From NCBI GenBank assembly GCA_033085395.1, contig MU853180.1, positions 1 through 64,000 on the forward strand: a DNA stretch of 64,000 bases, read 5' to 3'. Source of the DNA: Xanthoparmelia taractica (lineage: Eukaryota; Ascomycota; Lecanoromycetes; Lecanorales; Parmeliaceae). The position numbers and the translations under genes are program-made. Position 1 is the stretch's first letter; every line of letters starts with the position of its first letter. Of this stretch, positions 45,547 to 56,104 are shown piece after piece. Under the pieces are notes generated by a model that made no database searches, was not told the DNA's origin, and saw nothing but the letters and a program-made list of their open reading frames with translations.

Positions 45547-48500
45547 GGTCTTCCGGAGCAGCTTATGACAGCAACTATGTTCCGAGCACAGCATCCAAGG
45601 CGGAGCCAACGGCGATAACAGCCGCGGCGCTCGCTCAGCGTGATGGGGCAGACGCAGGTTCGCAGACTATAGCGGATAATCCTGACCACCGAAATGGCCA
45701 TCCTCACACTCTGGGTAGCAATGACGTGCTTGATGATGATGATGAGGAGGGAAGCGACCCAAACACCCCGCGCCTTCCTCCCACCAAGTTAGGCAATACC
45801 GATCTTGAGAGCATTCCACATGAAGCTGCGGTATCATTAGATCTCCCAGATCAACCATATAAAAACTTGGTCTCATCTCAATTAGAACTCGAAAAGTATT
45901 CATATCCTTCCACCGGAGCAGCAGCTAGCAATTTTCCAAGCTCTCTTTCAGAACCCGGCGCAGAGACTCCCAATAAGCCGACAGGAGGTGACCACAAAGC
46001 ACCGCCTTCTTCATACGGTCAAGAAAGGTCACACATCAATTTATGGCTGGAAAAGTCTCAGCGAGCTTACAACCTTCCTCATAGTAATGAGACCACATCG
46101 CTACCATACATAACCCGCACCAAGTCGTACAGAACCGCAAGCAACGCATCAATGTCGGAAACAAGAGTTCAAGAGGGGGCACAAACTTCGGGTGTGCCGG
46201 GTTCCGAGCGTCCTATGGCCATGAGAGCAAGAGAGGAGGCTTTTTCTGAGGAGAAAAGGAATCGCAGCTCAAGCCGTGGTAGTCAAAGCCGTGTCGAAAA
46301 GAGGATCGAGGCTACCATGGCGGATGCTGAGCCTGCCTCGCACGCCAGAAGCCGGAAATCGAGCCACGTCCTTGGTCTTTTCAAAGAGAATAAATCTTCT
46401 CATGATATTAAAAAGGGACAGGAGAGACTGAGAGCGACTTCGGATAATTCCATTGACGCCTTCCCTCGTGAGACTAGTGCGCGAGCAGATGACACCTTCA
46501 GATCAGGAGATGAAGGTCCAGCTGCCCTCAGTGAGACCCACGACAAAGATGGAGCTTTGGCTGCCATGGCCGAGCCTCTCTTAATGCGATCTGAGCAGGA
46601 AAAGAGCCAAACCCAGACAACTAAACAGTCCCAATTAGACCAGCAGTTCTTTCGAATGTCTTTGAACGCAAAACCAAGCGCAAACGGCCTGCAAAAGGCT
46701 CGAAATGAAACGGATCTCACGGCAGACGACTGGAGACCAGCAGATGTGAATGGGCAAGAAAATTCCGATGGCATACCCGCACATAAAATTCCTCCGAGAC
46801 TTCTTGAAGAAATTAGGGATTTTCACAATCTTACTACACCGTTCCATGACAAGTTTAAATCTACCCAGCAAAAACCTACAGGCATTAAAACTGGGTCAAA
46901 AGGCAAAGAGACTAACATTCGACATCGGGAGGTCCAACCGCCAATTGAAAAGGGTTCCGACAAGGCAGACAAATCAAGACTGGCGGGAGAGGCAGAGAAC
47001 GAGGAAGAAGAGTCTGAGCACATTTCATCAGCTCTCTACTATCCTCACCAGGCACCTTCTCCGGACGCCTTGGAGGACGTCAGTATTGATGATGCGAGGA
47101 AGCGCAAGGAGTCTCAATTCGAAACAGAGCCGAATCTGCCAGATCCAGCATTGTCTATCATATCTGAAGATGAAAAAGCTGAAGATGTGGACATAGCACT
47201 ACAAGTGCACAACAAGAACCGCTACTTGCATGGGGATTTGCAGAAGGCTCGCTCATCCTCTGGAGAAATGGATAATGATGGTCATTCAGAGACTGGGTTC
47301 TCATCAGCTTCTGATTCAGAGTACGAATCCCTAGACGAATCCAAAGGCTCGACTTTGGTCGAAGATCCTAGTCTGAAAGATGATGCTGAGGCGACACCGA
47401 GAGCGTCACCAAAAACCCGACAATCTTATCTGCTGTCCCGATCACGAAAGGCCCGTGGCGGCCCAAAAGCCCCTCTCGGCGCGGTCGAGTTGAAACCTTA
47501 CAATCACCAGGTGGGTGGGCATACAACGGTCTTTCGCTTTTCGAAACGTGCAGTCTGCAAACAGCTCACCAATAGAGAGAACGAATTCTATGAGGTTATC
47601 GAACGTCAACACCCTGATCTGTTGAAGTTTCTTCCGAGGTATGTAATTCATGATGTTCACTACAATCCGTGCACGCCCGAAGGGCGCGAGACACCCGGGA
47701 TGCGCAGCCTTCTCATTCCCAGACTTACATTCTGTCATTTGCTAATCGTACTGGGTAGGTATATCGGAGTTCTGAATGTAACCTACCGCAAAGCGCCCAA
47801 GTCCAAGAAGCCAAATGTGGAAGGCGAAGTGGCTTCGACAGGGTCTGCTGCTGAGCCGTCGCCTGAAGTTGAGCATGTTGGACCTGAGACTGGTTTGGCT
47901 CCTAAAGGTGGAAACAACAATGAGCTTCACCCAGAATCCAAGCCTCAGAGCTCTGAGGACCTGCCTCGTACCGTGAGCCGGTCACAGCAGAGTGGGCCCG
48001 TCCCCCAGGTCATTTTTGCGAACAATCGTCACATTATACCTGAGAACATGTATCCACTACCTCTACATACTAATGGACTGGACAGTGGAGTATCTACAAG
48101 CGGTTCCAATCCGCAGGCTGAAAATCGTATCCCAAGTGGGCAGGCCGACGGTTGCGGTTCGGAAGACCAAGTCCATGGACAAGAAGCCAGACCATCTCTT
48201 CACAAGCACAACACTAGCTGGGGCGCTACTACAGTGAACACCAAGTTGCAGGAGCAGATCCTTCGCGAGGTTTTTGGGCCGCCGATTCGTCGCCGGCATC
48301 GAGGTGGAAATCACAAGTTGCAGAGAGTGAGCGAAGAAAGCGATCACAGGCAACTGACTACCAAGGGATTATCGATACTTGATTCAGCACATAACAAGGT
48401 CCAAGACGTGCCAAATGGCAAGCATCCTGACACCGGTTCGAAGTCTGACGCGACGCCAGAGGAAGGCGCAGAAAACTCATCTCTGTCTCAGCAATCTTAC

Positions 48501-49730
48501 GGCGGGTTGGTCCGTCAAAGTCAGCCAGCTACCGCTGCAATGGAGAATCCTCAAACGTCTTTGGAAGTCAAAGGGGAATCAAGCGGCACGCCAATACCTG
48601 AGACTCGACTGATTAAAAGACGGCATTCAGATGTCAACTTACGCCGCAAGGGTAACATGGACAGCAATGAGCGAAGCGAACTAGAGTATTATGAAGATGA
48701 TGGGTATGGAGGTGATGAAGAGGATGCAATGTTTGCTATGGATATGGATGTTCCATCCGCGGCTGGACCTCTGGCGAAGCGAGAACGTCCACATCCTGCT
48801 GACCTTCAAGGACCGGCCAAAGCCGGTCATGGACAAGGTCAGAAAACATTGAATGCCGGCAAAGGATTTACGCATACCCTTGAAACTTCTTCCGAAACGG
48901 AGAGGCTTCCGGCCACGCCATCCAATCCTAAGCAAGCTCAGCTTCAGCCGGATGAGAGGGTCCAGCACTTTTTATTACTCGAAGACTTAACATCCGGAAT
49001 GGATAAGCCTTGTGTGCTAGACCTCAAGATGGGCACTCGCCAGTACGGGATCGATGCTGATGAGAAGAAGAAAAAGTCACAACGGCGCAAGTGTAAAGCG
49101 ACTACTTCACAGCAGCTTGGCGTCCGTCTATGCGGTATGCAGGTATGGAACGTAAAGGAGCAGTCCTACCTTTTCGAGGACAAATACTTCGGACGAGATC
49201 TAAAAGCTGGTCATGAGTTCCAGGCCGCTCTTACTCGCTTCTTGTATGATGGGCTGTCCTATACAAGCGTCTCCACACATGTTGCAGTTCTGTTGGAAAA
49301 AATCTCCAAGCTCGAGGACATTATACGGGACCTTCCAGGCTATCGCTTCTACTCCAGCAGTCTACTCATGCTATACGACGGCGGTACGAAAGGGAGTCCG
49401 GAATTGTCCAAGTCAGTGCATAGTGCTTCGGGGGACACTCACAAAAAGGGAAAATCAAGCATCAACATTAAGATCGTCGACTTCGCCAACTGCGTTACCG
49501 CCGAAGACGAGCTGCCGGACACTATGCCATGTCCCCCTCACGAGCCTGATGGAATCGACAAGGGTTATTTGCGAGGGCTGCGTTCACTGAGACTGTACTT
49601 GCAGCGCATCTGGAAAGATGCCAAGCATCAAGAGGACGTGGAAATGGGCAGGCCAGAGAGCTCAGTTATCATGCCATCTGTCTGGAAGGTCGATGGCTTT
49701 GCGGAGGATTCGGGTTATGTGAGCATCTGA
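45495..49730 (+). CDS. KCS1: Inositol hexakisphosphate kinase Kcs1
   Basis: Two exons, 45495-47638 and 47759-49730, with a 120-bp intron (GTATGT...GGGTAG, branch GCTAATC) that leaves the frame open if retained. Removing it restores the conserved join FLPR|YIGVLNVTYRK; the product is 1371 residues. The N-terminal 640 residues are Ser/Glu-rich and disordered. Catalytic parts: LKPYNHQVGGHTTVFRF, then after a long low-complexity insert the IPK signature PCVLDLKMGTRQYG (PxxxDxKxG) near residue 1130, YFGRDLKAGHEF, SSLLMLYDG and IVDFANC. The enzyme makes inositol pyrophosphates (IP7) that govern phosphate signalling, vacuole and stress responses in yeast. The frame upstream begins GTG; the first ATG is 45495. 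Confidence 0.95.
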   Translation: MSNSFPASEESSPSYSVRSSGAAYDSNYVPSTASKAEPTAITAAALAQRDGADAGSQTIADNPDHRNGHPHTLGSNDVLDDDDEEGSDPNTPRLPPTKLGNTDLESIPHEAAVSLDLPDQPYKNLVSSQLELEKYSYPSTGAAASNFPSSLSEPGAETPNKPTGGDHKAPPSSYGQERSHINLWLEKSQRAYNLPHSNETTSLPYITRTKSYRTASNASMSETRVQEGAQTSGVPGSERPMAMRAREEAFSEEKRNRSSSRGSQSRVEKRIEATMADAEPASHARSRKSSHVLGLFKENKSSHDIKKGQERLRATSDNSIDAFPRETSARADDTFRSGDEGPAALSETHDKDGALAAMAEPLLMRSEQEKSQTQTTKQSQLDQQFFRMSLNAKPSANGLQKARNETDLTADDWRPADVNGQENSDGIPAHKIPPRLLEEIRDFHNLTTPFHDKFKSTQQKPTGIKTGSKGKETNIRHREVQPPIEKGSDKADKSRLAGEAENEEEESEHISSALYYPHQAPSPDALEDVSIDDARKRKESQFETEPNLPDPALSIISEDEKAEDVDIALQVHNKNRYLHGDLQKARSSSGEMDNDGHSETGFSSASDSEYESLDESKGSTLVEDPSLKDDAEATPRASPKTRQSYLLSRSRKARGGPKAPLGAVELKPYNHQVGGHTTVFRFSKRAVCKQLTNRENEFYEVIERQHPDLLKFLPRYVIHDVHYNPCTPEGRETPGMRSLLIPRLTFCHLLIVLGRYIGVLNVTYRKAPKSKKPNVEGEVASTGSAAEPSPEVEHVGPETGLAPKGGNNNELHPESKPQSSEDLPRTVSRSQQSGPVPQVIFANNRHIIPENMYPLPLHTNGLDSGVSTSGSNPQAENRIPSGQADGCGSEDQVHGQEARPSLHKHNTSWGATTVNTKLQEQILREVFGPPIRRRHRGGNHKLQRVSEESDHRQLTTKGLSILDSAHNKVQDVPNGKHPDTGSKSDATPEEGAENSSLSQQSYGGLVRQSQPATAAMENPQTSLEVKGESSGTPIPETRLIKRRHSDVNLRRKGNMDSNERSELEYYEDDGYGGDEEDAMFAMDMDVPSAAGPLAKRERPHPADLQGPAKAGHGQGQKTLNAGKGFTHTLETSSETERLPATPSNPKQAQLQPDERVQHFLLLEDLTSGMDKPCVLDLKMGTRQYGIDADEKKKKSQRRKCKATTSQQLGVRLCGMQVWNVKEQSYLFEDKYFGRDLKAGHEFQAALTRFLYDGLSYTSVSTHVAVLLEKISKLEDIIRDLPGYRFYSSSLLMLYDGGTKGSPELSKSVHSASGDTHKKGKSSINIKIVDFANCVTAEDELPDTMPCPPHEPDGIDKGYLRGLRSLRLYLQRIWKDAKHQEDVEMGRPESSVIMPSVWKVDGFAEDSGYVSI

Positions 49731-50099
49731 GGATGGAGAGGACTTGAGACATTGGCTGGGAGCCTTTGACTCGTCTACGTTGATGCCTTTACTCGGAGGC
49801 TTGGTGCCCGGGCGGCAGAGTATACCCTTGTTGCATAGCACCAGCATACAGTTCATTGTAACTAGTCTTATTGTCATGCATTGAATGATTACCATGGACT
49901 CATCTTTGGCCAGAAAGTCCCGAAATCAAGTACTTGCCAATTAGGGTAATCCGATTAGCGTATTTTATGCGCGGCTAAATTGCCGACGTTCAGTGATCAC
50001 GGCAATGATTCATGAAATCATGTGGGCGAAGGGTACAATATATCTCCTCAAAAACACCGTAGAGCCTTTACCAACTCACAGTGACAATGAGCAGGGTCC
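49731..50099. other. Intergenic region
   Basis: 369 bp between KCS1 and the MCH1-type gene on the same strand. Nothing specific is seen. Confidence 0.5.
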
Positions 50100-51848
50100 A
50101 TGATGCCCTCTCGCAGCTTAAGTCGTCCCTCCACCCCACAAATTGACAAGCTCGACTTCGACTCCCACCGACGCCGCCCAACCTCTCATGACTCCCTCCA
50201 TTCCTCGGGCCCCTCAGGCCACCTTCTCCGCGACGATGAATCTTTCTTCAGCAACATAGTCGACGGCGTCATCGAGCGCGATCGCCGAAAGATGAGGCGT
50301 CAAGTAATCAAATACGCAAGCTTTGCAAGCGCGATCCTCAACTGTTTATGCGCGGGGAGCATTGTGGCGTATTCGCTGTACGGACCGCTGTTCCTGAAGC
50401 ATATGAGATATAGCCAGTTTCAGGTCAATGCGGTGAGCACGACGGCGGAATTGGCTATGTATTTGCCTGTGCCGCTGTTCGGGTATCTTTGCGATCGGTA
50501 TAATCCAAGGCCGCTATCCCTTGGAGCGGGTATCCTCTTTGGTGTGGGATATTTGCTCGCTGCGTTGACATACCGTGCTGGACCGCCGGGGAGCGAAAGA
50601 GGATGGCCGTTCGGGGTCATGGTGGTTGCGTTTGTAGGGGTGGGGATGGGTACGAGCTGCATGTACCTGAGCGCCGTGACGACTTGCGCGAAGAACTTTG
50701 GCAGGGGGAGACATAAGGGTTTGGCGCTGGCGATGCCGATTGCGGCGTTTGGTTTGAGCGGGATGTGGCAGAGTCAGGTTGGGAGTCATTTCTTTGCGCA
50801 GAAAGAGGATGAGAGGAATGGGGATGTGGATGTATTCCGGTACTTCCTGTTCCTGGCGGGGCTACTATTTGCCGTGGGCCTCGTGGGGGCGGTCGGGTTA
50901 AGGGTTGTAGGGGAGGAAGAGTTGATTGACAATGCTGTTGACGAGTTGGAGAGGAGCGGATTGTTGGAAGACAACCCTTTCCTCCAGCGCTCGCTTCTGC
51001 ACGACGGCGAGAACCTGAACGGCAACGGCTACGGCACGCTCTCTCCACATCACGGCGAAGGAGAGGCCTCCTCCCTAGCTTCAAAACCTCACAACCCCGA
51101 CATCGCCCTCAAAAAGGCCATGCTCCTGAACACCGAAACCCGCATCTTCCTCACCGATCCCGCAATGTGGCTCCTCGCCGCCGGCTTCTTCCTAACCACA
51201 GGCCCAGGCGAAGCCTTCATCAACAACCTCGGCACCATAATCCACACCCTCTACCCCCCCTCCGCCTCCATCCCCTCCTCAAACTCGCCCGCAACCCACG
51301 TCTCCATCATCGCCCTCACCTCCACCCTCGCAAGACTCCTGACCGGCACCCTAAGCGACCTCCTCGCACCCCCCTCCAACACCAAACCCCCCCGCTCCCC
51401 AACCATCTCCCGCCTGTCCTTCCTCCTAACCAGCACCCTCCTCTTCTCCCTCGGCCAACTCCTCCTCGCAACCCCACTCATCCAATCCCACCCTTCCCTC
51501 TTCCCCCTAATCTCCGCCCTCATCGGCCTCGGCTACGGCGCCATCTTCTCCCTCACCCCCATCATCGTCTCCGTCGTCTGGGGCGTCGAAAACTTCGGCA
51601 CGAACTGGGGCATAGTGGTCATGGCGCCCGCCGCCGGCGCCGCCATCTGGGGCGCCGTGTACTCGGCTGTGTACCAGGCTGGGGTGCAGAGGTCGCGCAT
51701 GATGGGCGGGGGGGAGGAGGAGCAGATGTGCTATGGGGGAGGTTGTTATCGGGGGACGTTTTTGGCGATGGCGGTGGCGAGTTGGGCTGCTGTGGGGTTG
51801 TGGTCGGGGGCGTGGAGGAGGTGGCGGGTTAGGGGCGTTGCTGTTTGA
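50100..51848 (+). CDS. MCH1: Mch1-type major facilitator transporter
   Basis: A single exon of 582 residues with two adjacent ATG codons at 50100 and 50103. A polar N-terminus of about 70 residues precedes the membrane domain (YASFASAILNCLCAGSIVAYS). About twelve membrane segments are visible, six before and six after a hydrophilic loop at about residues 265-345 (rich in Glu, Asn and Gly). GPGEAFINNLGTII at the start of the second half is typical of fungal Mch1 and nodulin-like relatives. Mch1 resembles monocarboxylate permeases but its substrate is not established; the yeast protein is vacuolar. The last third has very high GC at third codon positions, which leaves long shadow frames on both strands. 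Confidence 0.82.
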   Translation: MMPSRSLSRPSTPQIDKLDFDSHRRRPTSHDSLHSSGPSGHLLRDDESFFSNIVDGVIERDRRKMRRQVIKYASFASAILNCLCAGSIVAYSLYGPLFLKHMRYSQFQVNAVSTTAELAMYLPVPLFGYLCDRYNPRPLSLGAGILFGVGYLLAALTYRAGPPGSERGWPFGVMVVAFVGVGMGTSCMYLSAVTTCAKNFGRGRHKGLALAMPIAAFGLSGMWQSQVGSHFFAQKEDERNGDVDVFRYFLFLAGLLFAVGLVGAVGLRVVGEEELIDNAVDELERSGLLEDNPFLQRSLLHDGENLNGNGYGTLSPHHGEGEASSLASKPHNPDIALKKAMLLNTETRIFLTDPAMWLLAAGFFLTTGPGEAFINNLGTIIHTLYPPSASIPSSNSPATHVSIIALTSTLARLLTGTLSDLLAPPSNTKPPRSPTISRLSFLLTSTLLFSLGQLLLATPLIQSHPSLFPLISALIGLGYGAIFSLTPIIVSVVWGVENFGTNWGIVVMAPAAGAAIWGAVYSAVYQAGVQRSRMMGGGEEEQMCYGGGCYRGTFLAMAVASWAAVGLWSGAWRRWRVRGVAV

Positions 51849-52199
51849 TGTGTCGCTTGTCTTGAGGTTGGGATTGCTGCATTGGATAATTAGACTGAAT
51901 TGCGGTTGGATATGATGTCCTGTCATCCCAAGCGGCATTGCGGCATAATGTGAATCTATCGAGTTGATGTTAAAGAATCATTTACAAGACTTGAAGATGC
52001 ATCGAGCAGTGATTATGTCCATAGAGCAATGTTGCTTTTTCTGAAATCAGGGGTATCTATCACAGCACTCGCTCACTAGATGACGCCGAATATATACGGC
52101 CCCCTCCCAACACCTTTACCCTTTTCACAGTCCAAAGCATTTCTATACAACCACGACCGGTCCGCCATTTCCACTTCCCTGACCCATTCCATTAAGACA
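51849..52199. other. Convergent intergenic region
   Basis: 351 bp between the 3' ends of the Mch1-type gene and the disordered-protein gene. Nothing specific is seen. Confidence 0.5.
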
Positions 52200-54809
52200 T
52201 CACGCACTCCCCTTCAGTATACCCCTACCCCCCGACTCCCTCTTCCTACTCAAACTCCCCTCCTTCCTCGCCTCAGCCTCAACGTCCCAATCCCCCAAAA
52301 AGCTTCCCGCCTCATCAATCGCAGCATTCAAATCCAAAGCATCATCATTATCCCGCCTCTGTTCATTTCCACCGACATCCGCAAAGCCAAAGGGGTCGGC
52401 CGGAAGACTGATGTCGTAGTCGGGAAAATCCTCTTGCTGCTGACCATCTTGCCGATACAGGCTTGTTTCCGTTAATGTGCCATTTGGCAAGATGGAGAAG
52501 GATGTCAGCGATGATCGGGGCTTGGAATTGGTTGTCGGGTGGGAGAGCGGGATTGGTGGGGGGGACTTCTCAGGCGATGGGGATGGGGATGGCGACGTGG
52601 ACATGCCGGGGGAGTGGGTGCGGAATGCGACGGTAGACGGAGATTCGGGGGGAAGGATTGGTGCCTGAGGGGGAGATTTCGGTTTCCCCTTCTTTGTGGT
52701 GGACGGAACGACATCGATACGCTGTTGGATAGCTGGAGGACGCTTCTTGATAGTCGTAACAGCAAAAGGTGATATAGCGTCTATCATTGCTTGGGTACTC
52801 ATTGGTTCTCCGTCATCGCTTCCAGAAGGTTTCATAAGCTGAGCATTAGCAAGTTCGATCTCGCGATGGTCACGAGCTCTTGGCGTAATTTCTGCCTTCC
52901 TAGACGTGAGACCTATGGGGCTTGAGTCCTCTTTCTTGAGGCGACGAGGCGTGAGCGCAGAGACAACATCAGCTTGGAACGAACGTTGAGCCTTCAATAC
53001 CGCAGCCTGTGTAGACAGGTCGAGATACGAATCGCCTTCGTCAAAGCTTGGGACATTTGGTGATTGCTTGTCAGTCTCTAAGAGGTTTGTAGAAGGGCCT
53101 GAGGGCACTTGTGCAAGAGGACGTGCAATTGGATCTGTCTGGGCTTCTGGGAAGATGATGGAATTTCGTGACTGGTTGCCATTAGTGAGAGACCGAGCTG
53201 AAGACTTGGTAGACATTCTCTGGAGGAAAGGAGGATCGTTCGACAGAGGCTTGTCTTGATGTTGCATCCCATTTTTCTCAGGTTCGATTGCAGAGGAGCT
53301 TGAGCTAGGCCTTGAGGACGTCAATGCTGAAGCAAGTTTAGCCCCACCGGAGGGGGTAAATGTGAGTCTCCTCAGTGCTTGTCTGTTCTTCTTTATGCTT
53401 TTCGTTTCCGGGCCTTCAATGGCGGGACTGGTCGATTTGGAGGACGCGAAAGACTTAAGGGCTGCTTTCTCTTGAGCGGCTTCGAGTGCTTCGGCAAATG
53501 CGCTGCTTCCTGACGAGGAGGATGAATCAGACCTCGATCTCAACCTCGCCTGAGGCTGTTCAGGCGCATCGACGAAGGGAGCACTTTGTGGTGACGTAGC
53601 CGTGGACATTTCCTTCCTAGCATAGCGGTATTTGAACTCAGGCTGATAAGTAGATGGTGGCACCGCGTGCGGCGAAGGCTTTGGCTTTGGCTTTGGCACC
53701 TTTGCAGCTCTAAGGGCCGCACTGCTAGCGGCATCACTCCCTACAACAACTTCTGACAGATACGGTGTTAGTCGACTGGGTTTCTTTTTCTCGCCGCTTT
53801 CTATTACCCGCGCCACTGTTGCTTCAGAAAGCTTCTTTGCTTGGCGCTGTCCGTCTTCGTTTTCCGCCTGTCTAACAGCTCGTTGAGAGAGACTTTTGAC
53901 CTCATCATAGCGATATCTAGTGACGTTGTCTATCGTGGAGAGACTCGTTTCCCTGACATTGGAAGGCACGTCATTGGCTGGTTCTATGGTGCCTGGAGGT
54001 ATGTCGGGCTTGACGGTCTCTCCGTGTGCTCTCTTGCTCGCCGCCAACGTCGTAATTTTGTTTATGCGTCCATTGCTAAGCGTGTCGTCGTTGCCTTGTG
54101 AGAGGCGGTTTTGATGGCTGGATTTGGGAGGTAGGGTCACCGCTCTACCTGAATCCTCGCGGGGCCGAGAAGACGTTGCATGAGATTTACTCCTGGGTTT
54201 GGCCGCTGGAGTCGGCGTAGAAGACCGTATGTCATCCCTTACAAGTGCTTGCGGATAGGATCTGTCCGTCTTGAGCCAGTGGTACGAAGTCCTTCCTGGT
54301 GCATCGACTCCCTGCTCAATCTTACTCTGGCTCCCGTGATAGCCATGTGGTTCGTCGAGCTCTCCATGCCGTGTCCTTTTGGCCGAAGCTTGCCTGGACC
54401 CCTCTATGCCCAATGACGATCCGTTTTCTGAGTCATAGTTCAGCGATCCGTAGCCAGAGGTTTTAAGAAATCTTCTCTTTGCTGTGCTTGGGCCCGCTTC
54501 CACATGCGAACGCTCCGGTTCTGCTGCGGGGAAGCGCCTGATATCATCAATCCCATACTTTTTCTTCTTGCTTCTCCACGGATTGACCCATCCTTTCTCG
54601 AAAGGTCCTCTCAGTCCTGCACTCTGTATGAATAGCGGTCTCCCGTTCAGGTATTGCTGGCCCTGAATCTCAATTCGCAATCTCTTCTTCTCACGTTCAT
54701 CAGGTGTTACTTCTTCATCCGATCCTGGGTATAGAATATCCTCGGGAGGGGTATACAAGGGTTCATAAAAGAGTGGCGATGTGGGTCGTTTGGTGAAGGT
54801 TTGGACCAT
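52200..54809 (-). CDS. Conserved disordered, probably nuclear protein of unknown function
   Basis: A single exon of 869 residues from the ATG at 54809 (MVQTFTKRPTSPLFYEP); the frame also opens upstream with TTG at 54854. The ordered parts are at the ends. Near the N-terminus are TPDEREKKRLRIEIQGQQYL and GPFEKGWVNPWRSKKKKYG; at the C-terminus IDEAGSFLGDWDVEAEARKE. Between them it is Ser/Pro/Lys-rich with low complexity (SSSSGSSAFAEALEAAQEKA) and basic clusters that could be nuclear signals. I recall relatives with the GPF-KGWVNPW motif in other filamentous ascomycetes but no known function. The conserved ends argue for a scaffold or adaptor, which is inference. Confidence 0.75.
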   Translation of the reverse strand: MVQTFTKRPTSPLFYEPLYTPPEDILYPGSDEEVTPDEREKKRLRIEIQGQQYLNGRPLFIQSAGLRGPFEKGWVNPWRSKKKKYGIDDIRRFPAAEPERSHVEAGPSTAKRRFLKTSGYGSLNYDSENGSSLGIEGSRQASAKRTRHGELDEPHGYHGSQSKIEQGVDAPGRTSYHWLKTDRSYPQALVRDDIRSSTPTPAAKPRSKSHATSSRPREDSGRAVTLPPKSSHQNRLSQGNDDTLSNGRINKITTLAASKRAHGETVKPDIPPGTIEPANDVPSNVRETSLSTIDNVTRYRYDEVKSLSQRAVRQAENEDGQRQAKKLSEATVARVIESGEKKKPSRLTPYLSEVVVGSDAASSAALRAAKVPKPKPKPSPHAVPPSTYQPEFKYRYARKEMSTATSPQSAPFVDAPEQPQARLRSRSDSSSSSGSSAFAEALEAAQEKAALKSFASSKSTSPAIEGPETKSIKKNRQALRRLTFTPSGGAKLASALTSSRPSSSSSAIEPEKNGMQHQDKPLSNDPPFLQRMSTKSSARSLTNGNQSRNSIIFPEAQTDPIARPLAQVPSGPSTNLLETDKQSPNVPSFDEGDSYLDLSTQAAVLKAQRSFQADVVSALTPRRLKKEDSSPIGLTSRKAEITPRARDHREIELANAQLMKPSGSDDGEPMSTQAMIDAISPFAVTTIKKRPPAIQQRIDVVPSTTKKGKPKSPPQAPILPPESPSTVAFRTHSPGMSTSPSPSPSPEKSPPPIPLSHPTTNSKPRSSLTSFSILPNGTLTETSLYRQDGQQQEDFPDYDISLPADPFGFADVGGNEQRRDNDDALDLNAAIDEAGSFLGDWDVEAEARKEGSLSRKRESGGRGILKGSA

Positions 54810-56104
54810 GGCGGCGTGCGGGAATGTATCGAGGTGGCGCGTGAGTGAGAGCAAGGAGTGAGCTCTGCATTCGCCGTTAGTATCAAGGGATCAGATCCAT
54901 GTTTTGAAAGTCACCTTCTGATGTGCATCAAGAGCCATGTTCAGGTTTAGGATGATTCAAAGAGTCGAAGAGTCGAAGGCTCAGCCTGCTATGGATAGGC
55001 AGCGGGGCGCTTGCCTGTTGCTGTCGTGACGGTATCGCGTAAAAATTTGGCGCTAATGCAACCACTCTAATCTCAGCCCTACGACCAGCAGGTCATAACG
55101 CATCCAGTGTGAGGGAATGGCATCTTTATTCATGGTCAGAATCAAAATACTGGTAGCACGACTGCCGAAGATCTGCTACATTCTAAGATATCATGTACAG
55201 ATTTGATGTGTTTTCTGGGGAAAGTTCTTCGAGGTTGGCAGACAATGCCAATTCATCCACAGTACTCGCCTCATAATGCTAGTTGACATTCCGCTCAATG
55301 GGAGCACTCATAAATTTAGTATCGTGGCTTTCGTGCCTACACACGAGAAACACCAAGGTTGAGCCTACATTAGCTTCGATCCTTCACCGTTGATGGTGCA
55401 TGTGAGGGCAGTCTGTACACAGCTCGATGGACGATTAGCGATAATTGATACACGTTCCCAACGCCTTTCCACGTTCCCGCAGCTATCAACTTGAACATGG
55501 ACGCCTATTACCGCGGACTTAAATGGATTGGACCATGCTTTTTGGGCGGTGGCAGGGTTCCTCTAGTGGGCAATGCTGTCAAGAACCTAAAGCGTCTGGC
55601 CAATTCTATGCCTCTGCCTGAGGAACACAGTTTTGGAGAAAGATGAGCTCGTGGCTTTCGTCAGAGGGAGCATAGAACTGTTTACATGATCGTATTAACA
55701 GCCATCCTTGAGGTCTCGGATCAGCAGATCGGACTCCAAAAGTCCCTTCTGAATCATTAGTCTACTGGCTTTGATCGACCCTAGTATTGCCAAAAACTCA
55801 CAGTGACGGTGGATCACATTCAATGCAAGGTCACTGGCACAGTGACGATCCTGCAAAGATAAATCACTTCTTAGCCTATCGTGGAAATAGATGATTTGCA
55901 AAAAGCCAAATTTGAGTATGACCAAGACCAGCAGTGATAATGGCTGGAGGTACGACAAGGAATTGAGCGGTTGGATCGAGAATGACAGCTTGCTTGTAGT
56001 GGACATCACGAATAACATCCCTGATACGGGCACCAATATCACGTCATGTCGAATGTGTCTATTTGACTTAAAAATGATTTCCTATCTTAGTGGAAGGTCG
56101 CCTA
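54810..56104. other. Intergenic region
   Basis: 1.3 kb upstream of the disordered-protein gene and downstream of the TauD gene, both minus strand. ORFs at 55695-56042 and 55891-56157 overlap each other on opposite strands and show no domain. Nothing is annotated here. Confidence 0.5.

Noticed and set aside
51167..51832. 221-codon Pro/His/Arg-rich ORF over the Mch1-type gene
   Set aside because: Shadow frame; the overlapping frame encodes clear membrane helices.
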